Source: Clostridium thailandense
GTDB lineage: Bacteria > Bacillota > Clostridia > Clostridiales > Clostridiaceae
Direction: 5' to 3'
Length of the DNA stretch: 39,367 nucleotides
Assembly: GCF_019207025.1 (NCBI RefSeq)
Contig: NZ_JAEEGC010000144.1
Coordinates: 1-39,367 of the forward strand
A model generated the notes under the pieces. It was not told the origin of the DNA and did not search any database. It saw nothing but the letters and a program-made list of their open reading frames with translations. This document shows, one piece after another, positions 22,216-31,385 of this stretch; the stretch's first letter is position 1, and each line of letters opens with the position of its first letter. Position numbers and translations under genes: made by a program.

Positions 22216-23595
22216 TTACATTAAAAACATTTTGTATAGTATTGTTATAAACAATACCTTAAATAACAATGCGAATGGATAAACCGCACCATATCCAGAA
22301 GCAGCATCATCACTACCTACTGCATCAACAGCAGCTCCTAATCCAGGTGTTGAAGTCATTCCTCCACAAATAGCTCCTGCTAGTATTACCCAATTTAATT
22401 TAAATATATATCTTCCAATCACAAATCCTAGCAAAATGGATACCCAAACTACTACTAATCCCATGATAGCCAACATTGCTCCTGCCCCTGCAAATATATT
22501 GACAACATCATATCCATAAGTTAGCCCAACTGTTGCTAAGAAGCATACCAATCCAAGCTGTCTTATTGAACTTAATATTTTACTATTCATTCTAAAGTTG
22601 ATAATACCAATCTTACCTATGTTGCTAAATATAAGGGCACTCATTAATACTCCTCCTGGAGTCCCTAAGCTGAAGTGTCCAAATCTGCCTAATTGAATAT
22701 TTATTATACCTAAAAAATATCCAACAAAACAAACTAAAGCGAAAGCAACAAGATCAAAACCTACTTCTTTGATAGGTTCTTTATTTATATTTTCACTATC
22801 TGCAGCAACCTCTCTCATGGTTCCTTCAAATAATTCTCTTTCCTTCTCTACATCTATACCAAAAATTTTAGGAATAAGAACCATTGATAGTATAATTGAT
22901 ACTACTCCAAATGGAAAGGCTGCTGTAAATCCTGAGCTTACATCTGCTTGAAATACTTTAACAATTGCAGTCTTTTCACCATCTGTTAGCTTAGTAGTAT
23001 TTTGTGGAGTTAATTTTCCAGTCTTATCAATCATCTTTAATACAGCATTTTTCTCTTGAAGGGATAAAGAACTATATTTTGCTGCAATCTCAGTTCCGTG
23101 TTCTTTAGCTGCATCAAGTGATGCTGCTAATCCTGGTGAGCTTGTAAGTGCTCCTGCATATATACCTGATACTTGATGTGCATCAAATGTTTTGTTACTT
23201 TTTAAAAACACATAAGTCAATGTAACGCCTGAAAGCGTAATTACTAAACCTATAGTAATAAGTTTAACTCCATATTTTTTTAATATGCCTCTTATATCTT
23301 TTCCTGCTATTAGACCAACTGCAGCAATAAATAATATAAGAAACAAATTGAAAAGATCTGTAGATATAAGCCCTTTGCTTACTACCTGCTGCGCTAATTT
23401 ATATGCAGTTGTACCGCTCTTAATACCCCTTGCATATGTTAACACTGACCAGCTTAAAGCAATTCCAGCAAACAAGGCTCCAGAAAAACCAAAAGAGAAT
23501 TTACCAATTTTTATTTTTCCAAATAACAAGCCTAGAAATACTGCTGCAAATAACAATACAAATGAATTCATTATAAAACTATTAAAATTAAACAT
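22216..23595 (-). CDS. AspT/YidE-family transporter, probably for a di- or tricarboxylate
   Basis: A 459-residue membrane protein with two homologous halves of the AspT/YidE exchanger family. Each half carries the same signature: GALTSSPGLAASLDA near residue 150 and GGMTSTPGLGAAVDA near 413. A hydrophilic insert of about 70 residues lies between the halves, and there are no TrkA-C domains, unlike AspT itself. Known members exchange aspartate for alanine. Here it is the last gene after aconitase and the PrpF homologue, so it is the best candidate to bring the tricarboxylate in or to exchange it for a product such as acetate. No CitS- or CitM-type citrate carrier is in the window. The RBS is AAAGGAGA before ATG. 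Confidence 0.8.
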   Translation of the reverse strand: MFNFNSFIMNSFVLLFAAVFLGLLFGKIKIGKFSFGFSGALFAGIALSWSVLTYARGIKSGTTAYKLAQQVVSKGLISTDLFNLFLILFIAAVGLIAGKDIRGILKKYGVKLITIGLVITLSGVTLTYVFLKSNKTFDAHQVSGIYAGALTSSPGLAASLDAAKEHGTEIAAKYSSLSLQEKNAVLKMIDKTGKLTPQNTTKLTDGEKTAIVKVFQADVSSGFTAAFPFGVVSIILSMVLIPKIFGIDVEKERELFEGTMREVAADSENINKEPIKEVGFDLVAFALVCFVGYFLGIINIQLGRFGHFSLGTPGGVLMSALIFSNIGKIGIINFRMNSKILSSIRQLGLVCFLATVGLTYGYDVVNIFAGAGAMLAIMGLVVVWVSILLGFVIGRYIFKLNWVILAGAICGGMTSTPGLGAAVDAVGSDDAASGYGAVYPFALLFKVLFITILYKMFLM

Positions 23596-23695
23596 CCTTT
23601 AATCTCCTTTATATTTATTATAAGTTTTTATTTTCAAGTTATCCTATCAATGAATCGTTAGATTATATCTATTATTCGTAATTAACTCCTGCTTT

Positions 23696-24805
23696 TTAGT
23701 ACTCTTCTCTTGTATAAACATAACCTTCCATTATTCTACGTGCTGTTCTTACAACCTTTACACATTCAATTTTTCCGTCATTATTCTTAGCAACCGTTTC
23801 CATGATACCGCCTGGATGTGCAATTCTTACTTTATCGCTATCACTCTTAACTATTTTGTTGACTAAAGTTCCTTCAATGCTTGCTGCCGCTGTTATACAT
23901 ACTGCTCCTGTTATTGCAAGGGCTTTATGTGGTTTTTGCATTGACATCATTCTAACAACTAAATCCATTTCCTCTTCACTTCTTTTATTTCCGCTTAAAT
24001 CTATATATTCAGCCTTCGCTGATACAACAGTAGCTTTGGGCACAGCTGGTGATTTTTTTGTAGCCTCTTCTCTGCTTGCAAATCCACACATTTCAGCTGC
24101 TATAGAACGTATCTCTTCAATTAATTTCAGCTTGTCTTCTGTAAATTCATCAGGTAATTCAGTACCTTTTAATCCAATGTCTTCAGCACTTATAAATACT
24201 AATGGATTTGCTGCATCCACAATAGATATATTGATTTTACCTATAGAAGTTTCAATAGAATCCTCTTCCTTCCCTGTTGGTAAAAGTTTACCAGTTACTG
24301 AGCCTTCTGGCTCATAGAATCCCAAGTATATTGGTGATCCTGGATTTGGTACTCCCGAAATATAAGTATCACCTTCTACCTTTGCATGTCCATCTTCAAG
24401 TTCCACTTCTGATACTATTAATTTATTTGTATTAGTGTTTAATATTTTTACTTCTGATTTTTCTCCAGCAACCTTTATTAGCCCTTCGTCTACTGCAAAA
24501 GGACCCACTACTGACGAAATATTCCCACAATTACCTTTAAAATCAACTTTTTTATCTGTTAAGCTAACCTGAGCAAAAGTATATTCAACATCATAATCTT
24601 TTTTATCTGATTTTTTTATTATTGCTACTTTACTTGTCAATGAGTTAGCTCCACCTAAACCATCAATTTGTCTTGAATCGGGACTTCCCATTATATCTAA
24701 TAAAAAATTCTCCCATTTATTTTTATCTTTTGGCATATCTTCATAATGAAATACTGCAGCTTTACTTGTGCCGCCTCTCATTATAGTACATTTTGTTTTA
24801 TTCAT
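23696..24805 (-). CDS. PrpF-family isomerase, candidate aconitate delta-isomerase
   Basis: A 369-residue PrpF/DUF453 protein with a diaminopimelate-epimerase-like fold. The family signature is visible as IMRGGTSKAAVF near residues 8-19, DGLGGANSLTSKVA near 48 and KGNCGNISS near 90. Known members isomerise double bonds in aconitate-type acids: 2-methylaconitate isomerase PrpF, 4-oxalomesaconate tautomerase, and the fungal aconitate delta-isomerase Adi1. No other methylcitrate-cycle or gallate genes are near. With aconitase directly upstream and citrate lyase before that, interconversion of trans- and cis-aconitate is the most economical reading. A stem-loop lies in the gap to aconitase. RBS: AAGGGAGAGG. 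Confidence 0.85.
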   Translation of the reverse strand: MNKTKCTIMRGGTSKAAVFHYEDMPKDKNKWENFLLDIMGSPDSRQIDGLGGANSLTSKVAIIKKSDKKDYDVEYTFAQVSLTDKKVDFKGNCGNISSVVGPFAVDEGLIKVAGEKSEVKILNTNTNKLIVSEVELEDGHAKVEGDTYISGVPNPGSPIYLGFYEPEGSVTGKLLPTGKEEDSIETSIGKINISIVDAANPLVFISAEDIGLKGTELPDEFTEDKLKLIEEIRSIAAEMCGFASREEATKKSPAVPKATVVSAKAEYIDLSGNKRSEEEMDLVVRMMSMQKPHKALAITGAVCITAAASIEGTLVNKIVKSDSDKVRIAHPGGIMETVAKNNDGKIECVKVVRTARRIMEGYVYTREEY

Positions 24806-24885
24806 TCTGACCTCTCCCTTGTAAAAACTTGCTTTAATATTTAATAGATAGTAAAATTACATTTGCATTAAGTTTTATGTTTTAC

Positions 24886-24940
24886 TCTCACTGAGATGTT
24901 ATTAAATCACACCACATAATTTATTAGCACCTCAGTGAGA
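24886..24940 (-). other. Stem-loop between aconitase and the PrpF gene
   Basis: CTCAGTGAGA (24931-24940) and TCTCACTGAG (24886-24895) are perfect 10-bp arms around a 35-nt loop. No T-run follows on the minus strand, so it probably tunes RNA stability or partial termination within the operon. Confidence 0.5.
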
Positions 24941-24960
24941 ACTTTTATCTAATAAGTAAA

Positions 24961-26898
24961 CTATAGTAACTTTTTAATATAGTTTAACTGTCCACCTTCT
25001 AGTAATACTTCCTTTTGTCTGTCTGACAATGTTGCATAAGCTTTAATCTCAATTCCTTGAGTTTTATTTAATATTGTAAATTCACTTTGTTTAATCTGTT
25101 CTTTCATATTTTTAACAGTTAAAACATCACCTTGATTAATTTTGTTATAATCTTCTTTATCTTTAAATCTTAAAGGTAAAATTCCATAATTAATTAAATT
25201 ATCATGATGAATTCTTGCAAAGGACTTAGCGAGTATTGCTTTAACTCCTAAATACATAGGCGCTAGAGCTGCGTGTTCCCTGCTTGATCCTTGTCCATAG
25301 TTCTCTGCTGCTACAACAATTCCACCTTTATTTTCCTTTGCTCTGCTTGGGAAGGTAGAATCTATTCCATTAAATACGTATTCTGATATAGCTGGAACAT
25401 TTGATCTAAGTGGAAGAATCTTAGCACCTGCAGGCATTATGTCATCAGTTGTAATGTCATCACCAACCTTTAAAAGTGCTGTTGTATTTATTTCTTCTTC
25501 TAAACCTTCTCTTAATGGTAGTGGTCTAATGTTTGGACCTCTTCTAATAACAACATCTTCTGTATTATCCTTTGGTGCAACTATCATTCTGTCATCAAGA
25601 ATACGATCTTCTGTTTCTTTTATTGCTTGTAGAGCATCTAAATCCAAGCCATCAAAATCTCTAGGATCAGTAATAAATCCAGTTAAAGCACTAACCGCTG
25701 CCACCTCTGGGCTTGCTAGATAAACCTTAGCATCCTTAGTACCACTTCTTCCTATAAAGTTTCTATTGTTTGTTCTTAATGAAACTCCTTCTGATTGAGG
25801 TGCTTGTCCTATACCGACACAAGGACCACATGCACTTTCTAAAATTCTAGCTCCAGCAGAAATTAACTTTTGAAGTATTCCATCTCTAGCTACCATTTCA
25901 AAAACTTGTTTTGATCCTGGAGCTATACAAAGACTTACATTCTCATGTACACATTTTCCGTCTAAAATAGCTGCTGCTCTAGCTAAATCTAAATAAGACG
26001 CATTAGTACAGCTTCCTATAAATACCTGGCTAACTTTAATATCATTAACTTCTCTTACCTTAACTACTTTATCTGGCATATGAGGTTTAGCAACCATTGG
26101 TTCTAATTCGTCAAGATTTATTTCCATTACTTCGTCATATTCAGCATCTTCATCAGCTTTAAGTTCTATCCAATCAGCTTGTCTTCCTTGATTCTTCATG
26201 AATTCATAAGTAACTTTATCACTTGGGAAGATAGATGTAGTAACCCCTAATTCTGCTCCCATGTTAGTTATAGTACATCTTTCAGGTATGCTTAAAGTTT
26301 CTACACCTGAACCAGTATATTCTATTACTTTTCCTACTCCATTTTTAACAGTCATTATTCTTAAAAGTTCTAAAATTATGTCCTTTGCTGCAACTCCTGG
26401 TTTTAACTTTCCTGTCAACTTAACATTTATAACCTTAGGCATAACTAGAGGAAAAGGTTGTCCAGCCATTGCCATGGCTACACTCATTCCACCAGCGCCT
26501 ATTGCTATCATACCTAAAGCACTGGAAGTAGGCGTATGACTGTCTGAACCTAGTAAAGTTTTTCCCGGTATGGCAAATCTTTCTGAGTGTACTTGGTGGC
26601 ATATTCCGTTTCCTGGCTTTGAGCAGTGTACTCCATATTTTGCAGCAATAGTCTGCAAAAATGCGTGGTCATCTGCATTTTCAAAGCCTGCTTGTAATGT
26701 ATTATGGTCTATATAGCTTACTGAAACTTCTGTTCTTATCTTTGGTATCCCTAATGCTTCAAAAGCTAAGTATGCCATTGTACCTGTAGCATCTTGTGTT
26801 AAAGTTTGATCAATCTTTATTGATATCTCTTGCCCAGCAACCATCTGTCCTTCTACTAAATGTGATTGTAGAATTTTCCTAGTCATATTTTGTTTCAC
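24961..26898 (-). CDS. Aconitate hydratase
   Basis: A 645-residue aconitase of the compact bacterial type. The Fe-S ligands are seen as IGSCTNASY near residue 292 and ACGPCVGIG near 355. The swivelling domain has GDDITTDDIMPAG and NYGQGSSREHAALAP near 545. It interconverts citrate, cis-aconitate and isocitrate. Placed after citX and before the PrpF homologue under its own copy of the GntR-type operator, it would feed cis-aconitate into citrate for citrate lyase, rather than serve a complete TCA cycle. The start is GTG at 26898; an ATG 12 nt in is an alternative, but homologues begin M-x-x-N-x-T-x-K-I as here. Confidence 0.93.
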   Translation of the reverse strand: MKQNMTRKILQSHLVEGQMVAGQEISIKIDQTLTQDATGTMAYLAFEALGIPKIRTEVSVSYIDHNTLQAGFENADDHAFLQTIAAKYGVHCSKPGNGICHQVHSERFAIPGKTLLGSDSHTPTSSALGMIAIGAGGMSVAMAMAGQPFPLVMPKVINVKLTGKLKPGVAAKDIILELLRIMTVKNGVGKVIEYTGSGVETLSIPERCTITNMGAELGVTTSIFPSDKVTYEFMKNQGRQADWIELKADEDAEYDEVMEINLDELEPMVAKPHMPDKVVKVREVNDIKVSQVFIGSCTNASYLDLARAAAILDGKCVHENVSLCIAPGSKQVFEMVARDGILQKLISAGARILESACGPCVGIGQAPQSEGVSLRTNNRNFIGRSGTKDAKVYLASPEVAAVSALTGFITDPRDFDGLDLDALQAIKETEDRILDDRMIVAPKDNTEDVVIRRGPNIRPLPLREGLEEEINTTALLKVGDDITTDDIMPAGAKILPLRSNVPAISEYVFNGIDSTFPSRAKENKGGIVVAAENYGQGSSREHAALAPMYLGVKAILAKSFARIHHDNLINYGILPLRFKDKEDYNKINQGDVLTVKNMKEQIKQSEFTILNKTQGIEIKAYATLSDRQKEVLLEGGQLNYIKKLL

Positions 26899-26933
26899 CG
26901 TTATTAACCTGCCCTTCTTATAAATTAAAGCGT

Positions 26934-26951
26934 TTGTATACCTGTATACAA
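26934..26951. promoter_or_regulatory. GntR-type operator between citX and aconitase
   Basis: TTGTATACCTGTATACAA, a perfect palindrome (8+2+8), identical in core to the sites at 32746-32771, 32808-32831 and 32870-32887. It lies 35 nt before the aconitase start and implies a separate regulated promoter for aconitase-PrpF-transporter. Confidence 0.75.
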
Positions 26952-26969
26952 TTCATTTCGTTACAATAT

Positions 26970-27506
26970 CTAAGAAACATTTAAATCTAAATTACTATAA
27001 CAATCTATTAGTTCATATATTTTATTTAATAGTTCATCAACTGAATGTTTTCTGGATCTTCCGCATACTTTTGCACTGTCATTACATAATAAACATTTTC
27101 TTTCTGGTAATCCTAATTCTCTTCTGCTAACTTGTTCACCCTTGACATTAAATACATCAAAATCAAACAATCTACCTAATTCGTGGTTTTCCTCAATAGC
27201 TGCAGTTATTTTTTTTACACTCAATGAATCTGAATTAACATTTAAAAATGCTTCGTCACCATCAGCAGTAATTTGAACTATTTTATGAACCAGCTTTATA
27301 TTTTGTTTTTTTAACTCTTCTTCCAATAGGTAAATACCAATCTTATGAATCTTAGTAAAACTTGGGTTATTCTTCTCTGCTCCTGGAACATTTAATGTAA
27401 AAGAAATCAAAGTGGTTCTGTAAATATTAATTAATTCTCTTTGCATTCTTGCTCGTTTTTCTCTTGCTTTAAGTATTTCTTCAAGTACTCCACTTTCTTT
27501 ACTCAT
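26970..27506 (-). CDS. citX: Apo-citrate lyase phosphoribosyl-dephospho-CoA transferase
   Basis: A 178-residue CitX, which attaches the phosphoribosyl-dephospho-CoA prosthetic group to the acyl carrier subunit CitD. The family signature GRLFDFDV near residue 111 and the C-terminal cluster RKCLLCNDSAKVCGRSRKHSVDEL are seen. It follows citF by 15 nt. The RBS is AGGGTAATC. The precursor it uses is made by CitG (34030-34914), so both modification steps are present in the window. Confidence 0.92.
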   Translation of the reverse strand: MSKESGVLEEILKAREKRARMQRELINIYRTTLISFTLNVPGAEKNNPSFTKIHKIGIYLLEEELKKQNIKLVHKIVQITADGDEAFLNVNSDSLSVKKITAAIEENHELGRLFDFDVFNVKGEQVSRRELGLPERKCLLCNDSAKVCGRSRKHSVDELLNKIYELIDCYSNLDLNVS

Positions 27507-27521
27507 TATAGATTACCCTCT

Positions 27522-29063
27522 TTATTTTACTTGTTTTATAACATCAATAATTGTACCGTCTCTGTATTCTACTATACCAACAATCTTATCTCCATATTCT
27601 ATTGGCTTTGCTTTTCCTGTAATGCTTTCTGCTTTCTCTTTTAATTCTTCTATAGTGCATAATGGCAATTTAGCTTTTGTGAATCTTTCTATTAAATCGC
27701 CTCTTAAAGGATTTACTGCTATTCCTCTATCAGTAACTACTACATCTACTGTTTCACCTGGAGTTATTACAGTGTTTACTTTTTCAACAATTGTAGGTAT
27801 TCTTCCCCTGATTAAAGGACAAACTATCATAGAAAGTTTTGCGCCAGCTGCTGTATCACAGTGTCCACCTGATGCCCCTCTAATTACTCCGTCGGAACCT
27901 GTAATTACGTTAACATTAAAGTCTGTATCTACTTCTAAAGCACTTAATATAACTATATCTAATTTATTAGCTACACATCCATTGTTATGTGGATTAGCAT
28001 ATAATGATGCACTTATTTCATAGTGATTTGGATTCTCTCCTATAGATTTTGCTGCTATTAAGTCGAAGCTTTGAACATCACAGATTTTTGCTATTAAGCC
28101 TTCTTGCTGCATTTCTACGAATTGTCCTGTAATTCCACCTAATGCAAAGCTAGCTTTGATGTCTTTTTCAATCATCTTATTCTTTAAGAATCTTGCTACG
28201 GCAAGTGATGCTCCACCAGAACCACTTTGAATTGAAAATCCTGGTACAAAATATCCAGATGCTTCAATTGATGATGCTGCATACTTAGCGATTAGAAGCT
28301 CTCTTGGATTCTTTGTATATCTTGTCGCTCCTGATGCTATTCCTTTTGGATCTCCTAACTCATCTACTTGTACTACATAATCAACTTCTGTTTGTTCTAT
28401 ACTTGCAGGTACATTGGGATATGGCACTAGATTATCTGTAATAAGCACAACTTTATCTGCATATTCAGCATCTACTTTAGCATATCCTAAAGAACCACAA
28501 AAAGATTTTCCGCTATATCCATTAGCATTTCCATATTCATCACAGCTTGGTGCACCTAAAAACGCTACATCTATTTTTAAATCTCCTGCTTCTATTGCTC
28601 TTGCTCTTCCACCATGCGAACGTATTATAATTGGTGTATCTAAAATTCCTGCTGATATAGCCTCTGCTAAAGGTCCTCTAACTCCACTAGTTACAATTTT
28701 AGTAACAACACCATTTTTTATATGTTCAATTACTGGTTCATGTACACTACTAAGTGAACTTGATGCTAATGTTAGATTTTTAATTCCAAGCTTCGCTATA
28801 ACGTCCATTACCATATTTAATATATAGTCGCCTGCTCTAAAATGATGGTGAAAGGATATTGTCATACCATCTTTTAAGCCTGATGCAATCACTGATTTTT
28901 CTATACTGTCTAATAACTTGCTTTCCCCTGGCTTTATACTGGATATTCTTTTCGCAAACTTTCTTGTTTCTAGTTTAAAACTAAAAGGTCCTTCATAAGG
29001 TCTTAGTTCTCCAATTCCTTCTATATATTCTGGTACTTCTCTTCCTATTTTATTTTTAAGCAA
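27522..29063 (-). CDS. citF: Citrate lyase alpha subunit (citrate CoA-transferase)
   Basis: The alpha subunit exchanges the acetyl group on the carrier for citrate, giving citryl-ACP. Recognisable segments are RKFAKRISSIKPGESKLLDSIEK, DGMTISFHHHFRAGD and NVITGSDGVIRGASGGHCDTAAGAKLSM near the C-terminus. I choose the TTG at 29061-29063, because AAGGAGG lies 8 nt upstream; a GTG at 29093 would give ten more residues but has no RBS. With this start the gene overlaps the end of citE by 8 nt, a sign of translational coupling. The protein has about 513 residues, normal for CitF. Confidence 0.95.
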   Translation of the reverse strand: MLKNKIGREVPEYIEGIGELRPYEGPFSFKLETRKFAKRISSIKPGESKLLDSIEKSVIASGLKDGMTISFHHHFRAGDYILNMVMDVIAKLGIKNLTLASSSLSSVHEPVIEHIKNGVVTKIVTSGVRGPLAEAISAGILDTPIIIRSHGGRARAIEAGDLKIDVAFLGAPSCDEYGNANGYSGKSFCGSLGYAKVDAEYADKVVLITDNLVPYPNVPASIEQTEVDYVVQVDELGDPKGIASGATRYTKNPRELLIAKYAASSIEASGYFVPGFSIQSGSGGASLAVARFLKNKMIEKDIKASFALGGITGQFVEMQQEGLIAKICDVQSFDLIAAKSIGENPNHYEISASLYANPHNNGCVANKLDIVILSALEVDTDFNVNVITGSDGVIRGASGGHCDTAAGAKLSMIVCPLIRGRIPTIVEKVNTVITPGETVDVVVTDRGIAVNPLRGDLIERFTKAKLPLCTIEELKEKAESITGKAKPIEYGDKIVGIVEYRDGTIIDVIKQVK

Positions 29064-29958
29064 TTTCGTTTCCTCCTTCGCTTGAATATACACCCGCAGC
29101 TTCTGCCAGCATAAGTGCTCTTTGTGCTCTTTCTATTATTGGCTTGTCTATCATCTTTCCATCTAGAGATACAACTCCTGAACCCCTCTTTTTAGCTTCT
29201 TCTGCTGCTTTTATTACTCTTATAGATTTATCTATTTCCTTTTGTGATGGTGTATATATCTCATTAACTACTCCTATTTGTCTTGGATTTATTACTGACT
29301 TTCCATCAAAACCTAATTGTTTAATTAATTTCACTTCGTTTCTAAAGCCTTCCTCATTGTTTACATCTGAGTATACTGTGTCAAAAGCATATATTCCTGC
29401 TGCTCTTGCCGCAAGTACTATTTGACTTCTTCCAGCTAAAAGCTCTATACCTTCTGGTGAACGAGTTGTTTTCAAATTTGTTACATAATCTTCTGCACCA
29501 AGAGCTATACCCATAAGTCTTTTGCTGGCTGTTGCAATTCCATAAGCATTAAGTACACCAAATGCTCCTTCAACAGCTGCCATCATTTTTGTCTTTCCTA
29601 CTGGTATTCCTGCTTCTTTTTCTATTCTTTCTATTTCTTTTTCTACATCTATAACATCTTGTGAGCTCTCTGTTTTTGGAAGTCTTATAACATCTGGCTG
29701 TGCTCTTACAATTGATTCCAAATCTTCCATTCCGTAAGGTGAATCTAATCCATTTATTCTTACTACAGTTTCTACACCTTCATAATCAATAGTTTTTAGT
29801 GCATTATATACTAAAAATCTAGCAGCATCTTTTTCATTTAAAGATACTGAGTCTTCTAAATCAAACATTATTGAATCTGGACCGTAAATATGTGCATCTT
29901 TAACCATTCCAGGATTGTTTCCTGGTACAAACATCATTGTTCTTCTTAGCTTATACAT
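29056..29958 (-). CDS. citE: Citrate lyase beta subunit (citryl-ACP lyase)
   Basis: A 300-residue TIM-barrel enzyme that cleaves citryl-ACP to oxaloacetate and acetyl-ACP. RRTMMFVPGNNPGMVKDAH at the N-terminus, DSIMFDLEDSVSLNEKDAAR, VVRINGLDSPYG, and ALGAEDY with the Mg-binding acid residues are present. The stop of citD and the ATG of citE share one base (TAATG), so they are coupled. Its own stop overlaps the TTG start of citF. Confidence 0.95.
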   Translation of the reverse strand: MYKLRRTMMFVPGNNPGMVKDAHIYGPDSIMFDLEDSVSLNEKDAARFLVYNALKTIDYEGVETVVRINGLDSPYGMEDLESIVRAQPDVIRLPKTESSQDVIDVEKEIERIEKEAGIPVGKTKMMAAVEGAFGVLNAYGIATASKRLMGIALGAEDYVTNLKTTRSPEGIELLAGRSQIVLAARAAGIYAFDTVYSDVNNEEGFRNEVKLIKQLGFDGKSVINPRQIGVVNEIYTPSQKEIDKSIRVIKAAEEAKKRGSGVVSLDGKMIDKPIIERAQRALMLAEAAGVYSSEGGNEIA

Positions 29959-30254
29959 TAGTTTGCACCTCCCCAGTTAAAGCGTTCTTCTTCTGCAGCT
30001 CTTAAAACTGCAGCTTGAACTCTAGCTTTTATCACACAATCTAAAGCTCCCTTATCATTAGCACGAATAACAACACTTTCTACCTTTAATTCTGATAAAG
30101 TTTCTAATATAACCTTCTTTATCTCATCACCAAATTGTTTTTCTACAGAACTTTTTAATTTTATAAATATTTTTTTATCTGAATTTGGTTCTACTACTAT
30201 TGTTATGTCACTAGATTCTAATGTTCCAGCCATAGCTGTTTTCTTTATTTCCAT
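29958..30254 (-). CDS. citD: Citrate lyase acyl carrier protein (gamma subunit)
   Basis: A 98-residue carrier. The prosthetic group attaches to a Ser in AGTLESSDITI (residues about 9-19), as in the Klebsiella protein. The C-terminal part KGALDCVIKARVQAAVLRAAEE is also typical. RBS CGGAGGG. It follows citC by 29 nt. Confidence 0.95.
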   Translation of the reverse strand: MEIKKTAMAGTLESSDITIVVEPNSDKKIFIKLKSSVEKQFGDEIKKVILETLSELKVESVVIRANDKGALDCVIKARVQAAVLRAAEEERFNWGGAN

Positions 30255-30283
30255 TGGTCAGCCCTCCGTATTAAATTTTATTT

Positions 30284-31327
30284 TTAAATTCTACTAAGTA
30301 TTGGCACTGCTTCCTTAGAACACAAGAAATTATAAGTTGTATCAGGAACCAAAGATTTTACCTCTGTAAGTTTATGTTCTTTAATCAGCTTTCTAACCCT
30401 TGAAGCACTTGTTACATCTGACCCAATAGCCATTCTTGGCACTTCAATGACCTCTACCCTGTGCTTTGGCAGTATTTCCTTCATGGTACTATTGTAAACA
30501 TTAGTAACTGGACACAAAGGTTCCTCTCCTACATACCTTCTGTTAATCCCCAGTGCAGGCACTATATACTTAGCAAATAATTCAATGTCCAATAATGAAT
30601 GTATTTTAACAACTTCATCTTGCTTTTTTATAAAATAAGATGGGAATGTTGCATTTGAAATTATATAGTCTTCACCTTTATGCAGTACTATATTATCTAA
30701 ATGCTGCAAACCTTCTTCTACTAATCTATATCTTACTTCTGATGGAAAAACAGATTTATCTTCCCATACTACAAATACATGAACTACATCACTTTCTTTT
30801 GATGCTTTTTCTATTAAATATTTATGACCTAAGGTAAAAGGATTGCAGTTTACAACCACGGCTGAAACTGTCTTTCCTTCAACTTTTTTCTTTTTAATAT
30901 TTTCTACAAAACCTTTTATTCCGTAGGGGGTATTCTCCAGTAAAATTACTTTTCCCGGAACTTCTCCAACTTTGTAAAAACCTAAATCTTCAAAAAGTCT
31001 ATAATTTTTGGGTTTAGTATAAATGAAAAAATGATTGTTTCCTCTTCTATATTCCTCATTAACTAATTCTGATACTATTTCATTTGAAAGACCTATACCT
31101 TTATAATTATCATCTACGGCTATACACTTTAAAATTCTATCTTCAAAAGAACCTGTAGCAATAATTTTATCCTCTTCATATAATGTCACTGTGTATTCCA
31201 CATTACTGTCAAGTCTTAAGCCTTGCTTTTCTAAAAAAGCTTTTATCTCTTTCAATTTTTTATAATCATTGTTTTCAATAATTACTTTTTCCAAGCAAAA
31301 ACATTCCATAATCATCACTTCTTTCAT
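30284..31327 (-). CDS. citC: [Citrate (pro-3S)-lyase] ligase
   Basis: A 347-residue protein that acetylates the prosthetic group of citrate lyase with ATP and acetate, switching the enzyme on. Residues about 30-130 form a GNAT-like domain (DRILKCIAVDDNYKGIGLSNEIVSEL), and the C-terminal part is a nucleotidyltransferase with NCNPFTLGHKYLIEKAS near residue 162 (TxGH motif) and ASRVRKLI near the end. The start could be the first ATG (31327) or the one 18 nt further in, which follows GAAGTGATGATT. A hairpin at 31334-31352 contains the AGGA that would serve the first ATG. Confidence 0.93.
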   Translation of the reverse strand: MKEVMIMECFCLEKVIIENNDYKKLKEIKAFLEKQGLRLDSNVEYTVTLYEEDKIIATGSFEDRILKCIAVDDNYKGIGLSNEIVSELVNEEYRRGNNHFFIYTKPKNYRLFEDLGFYKVGEVPGKVILLENTPYGIKGFVENIKKKKVEGKTVSAVVVNCNPFTLGHKYLIEKASKESDVVHVFVVWEDKSVFPSEVRYRLVEEGLQHLDNIVLHKGEDYIISNATFPSYFIKKQDEVVKIHSLLDIELFAKYIVPALGINRRYVGEEPLCPVTNVYNSTMKEILPKHRVEVIEVPRMAIGSDVTSASRVRKLIKEHKLTEVKSLVPDTTYNFLCSKEAVPILSRI

Positions 31328-31333
31328 TACATA

Positions 31334-31352
31334 AATCCTGAAACTCAGGATT
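31334..31352 (-). promoter_or_regulatory. Hairpin covering a possible citC ribosome binding site
   Basis: On the minus strand AATCCTGA-GTT-TCAGGATT folds into an 8-bp stem with a 3-nt loop. The AGGA in its 3' arm is 8 nt before the first citC ATG. If that start is used, the hairpin would limit citC translation. Confidence 0.4.
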
Positions 31353-31385
31353 GCTACTAAGTAATTTATAAATATTATAATAAGT

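Noticed and set aside
23802..24317. Long plus-strand open frame opposite the PrpF gene
   Set aside because: It is an antisense shadow of a well-supported gene, with no RBS and no family features. The same holds for the other long antisense frames over aconitase, citF, etf, malic enzyme and ABC genes.
23696..26898. PrpF and aconitase as part of a methylcitrate cycle
   Set aside because: No methylcitrate synthase or methylisocitrate lyase is nearby, and the pair is tied to citrate lyase by strand, spacing and operator.
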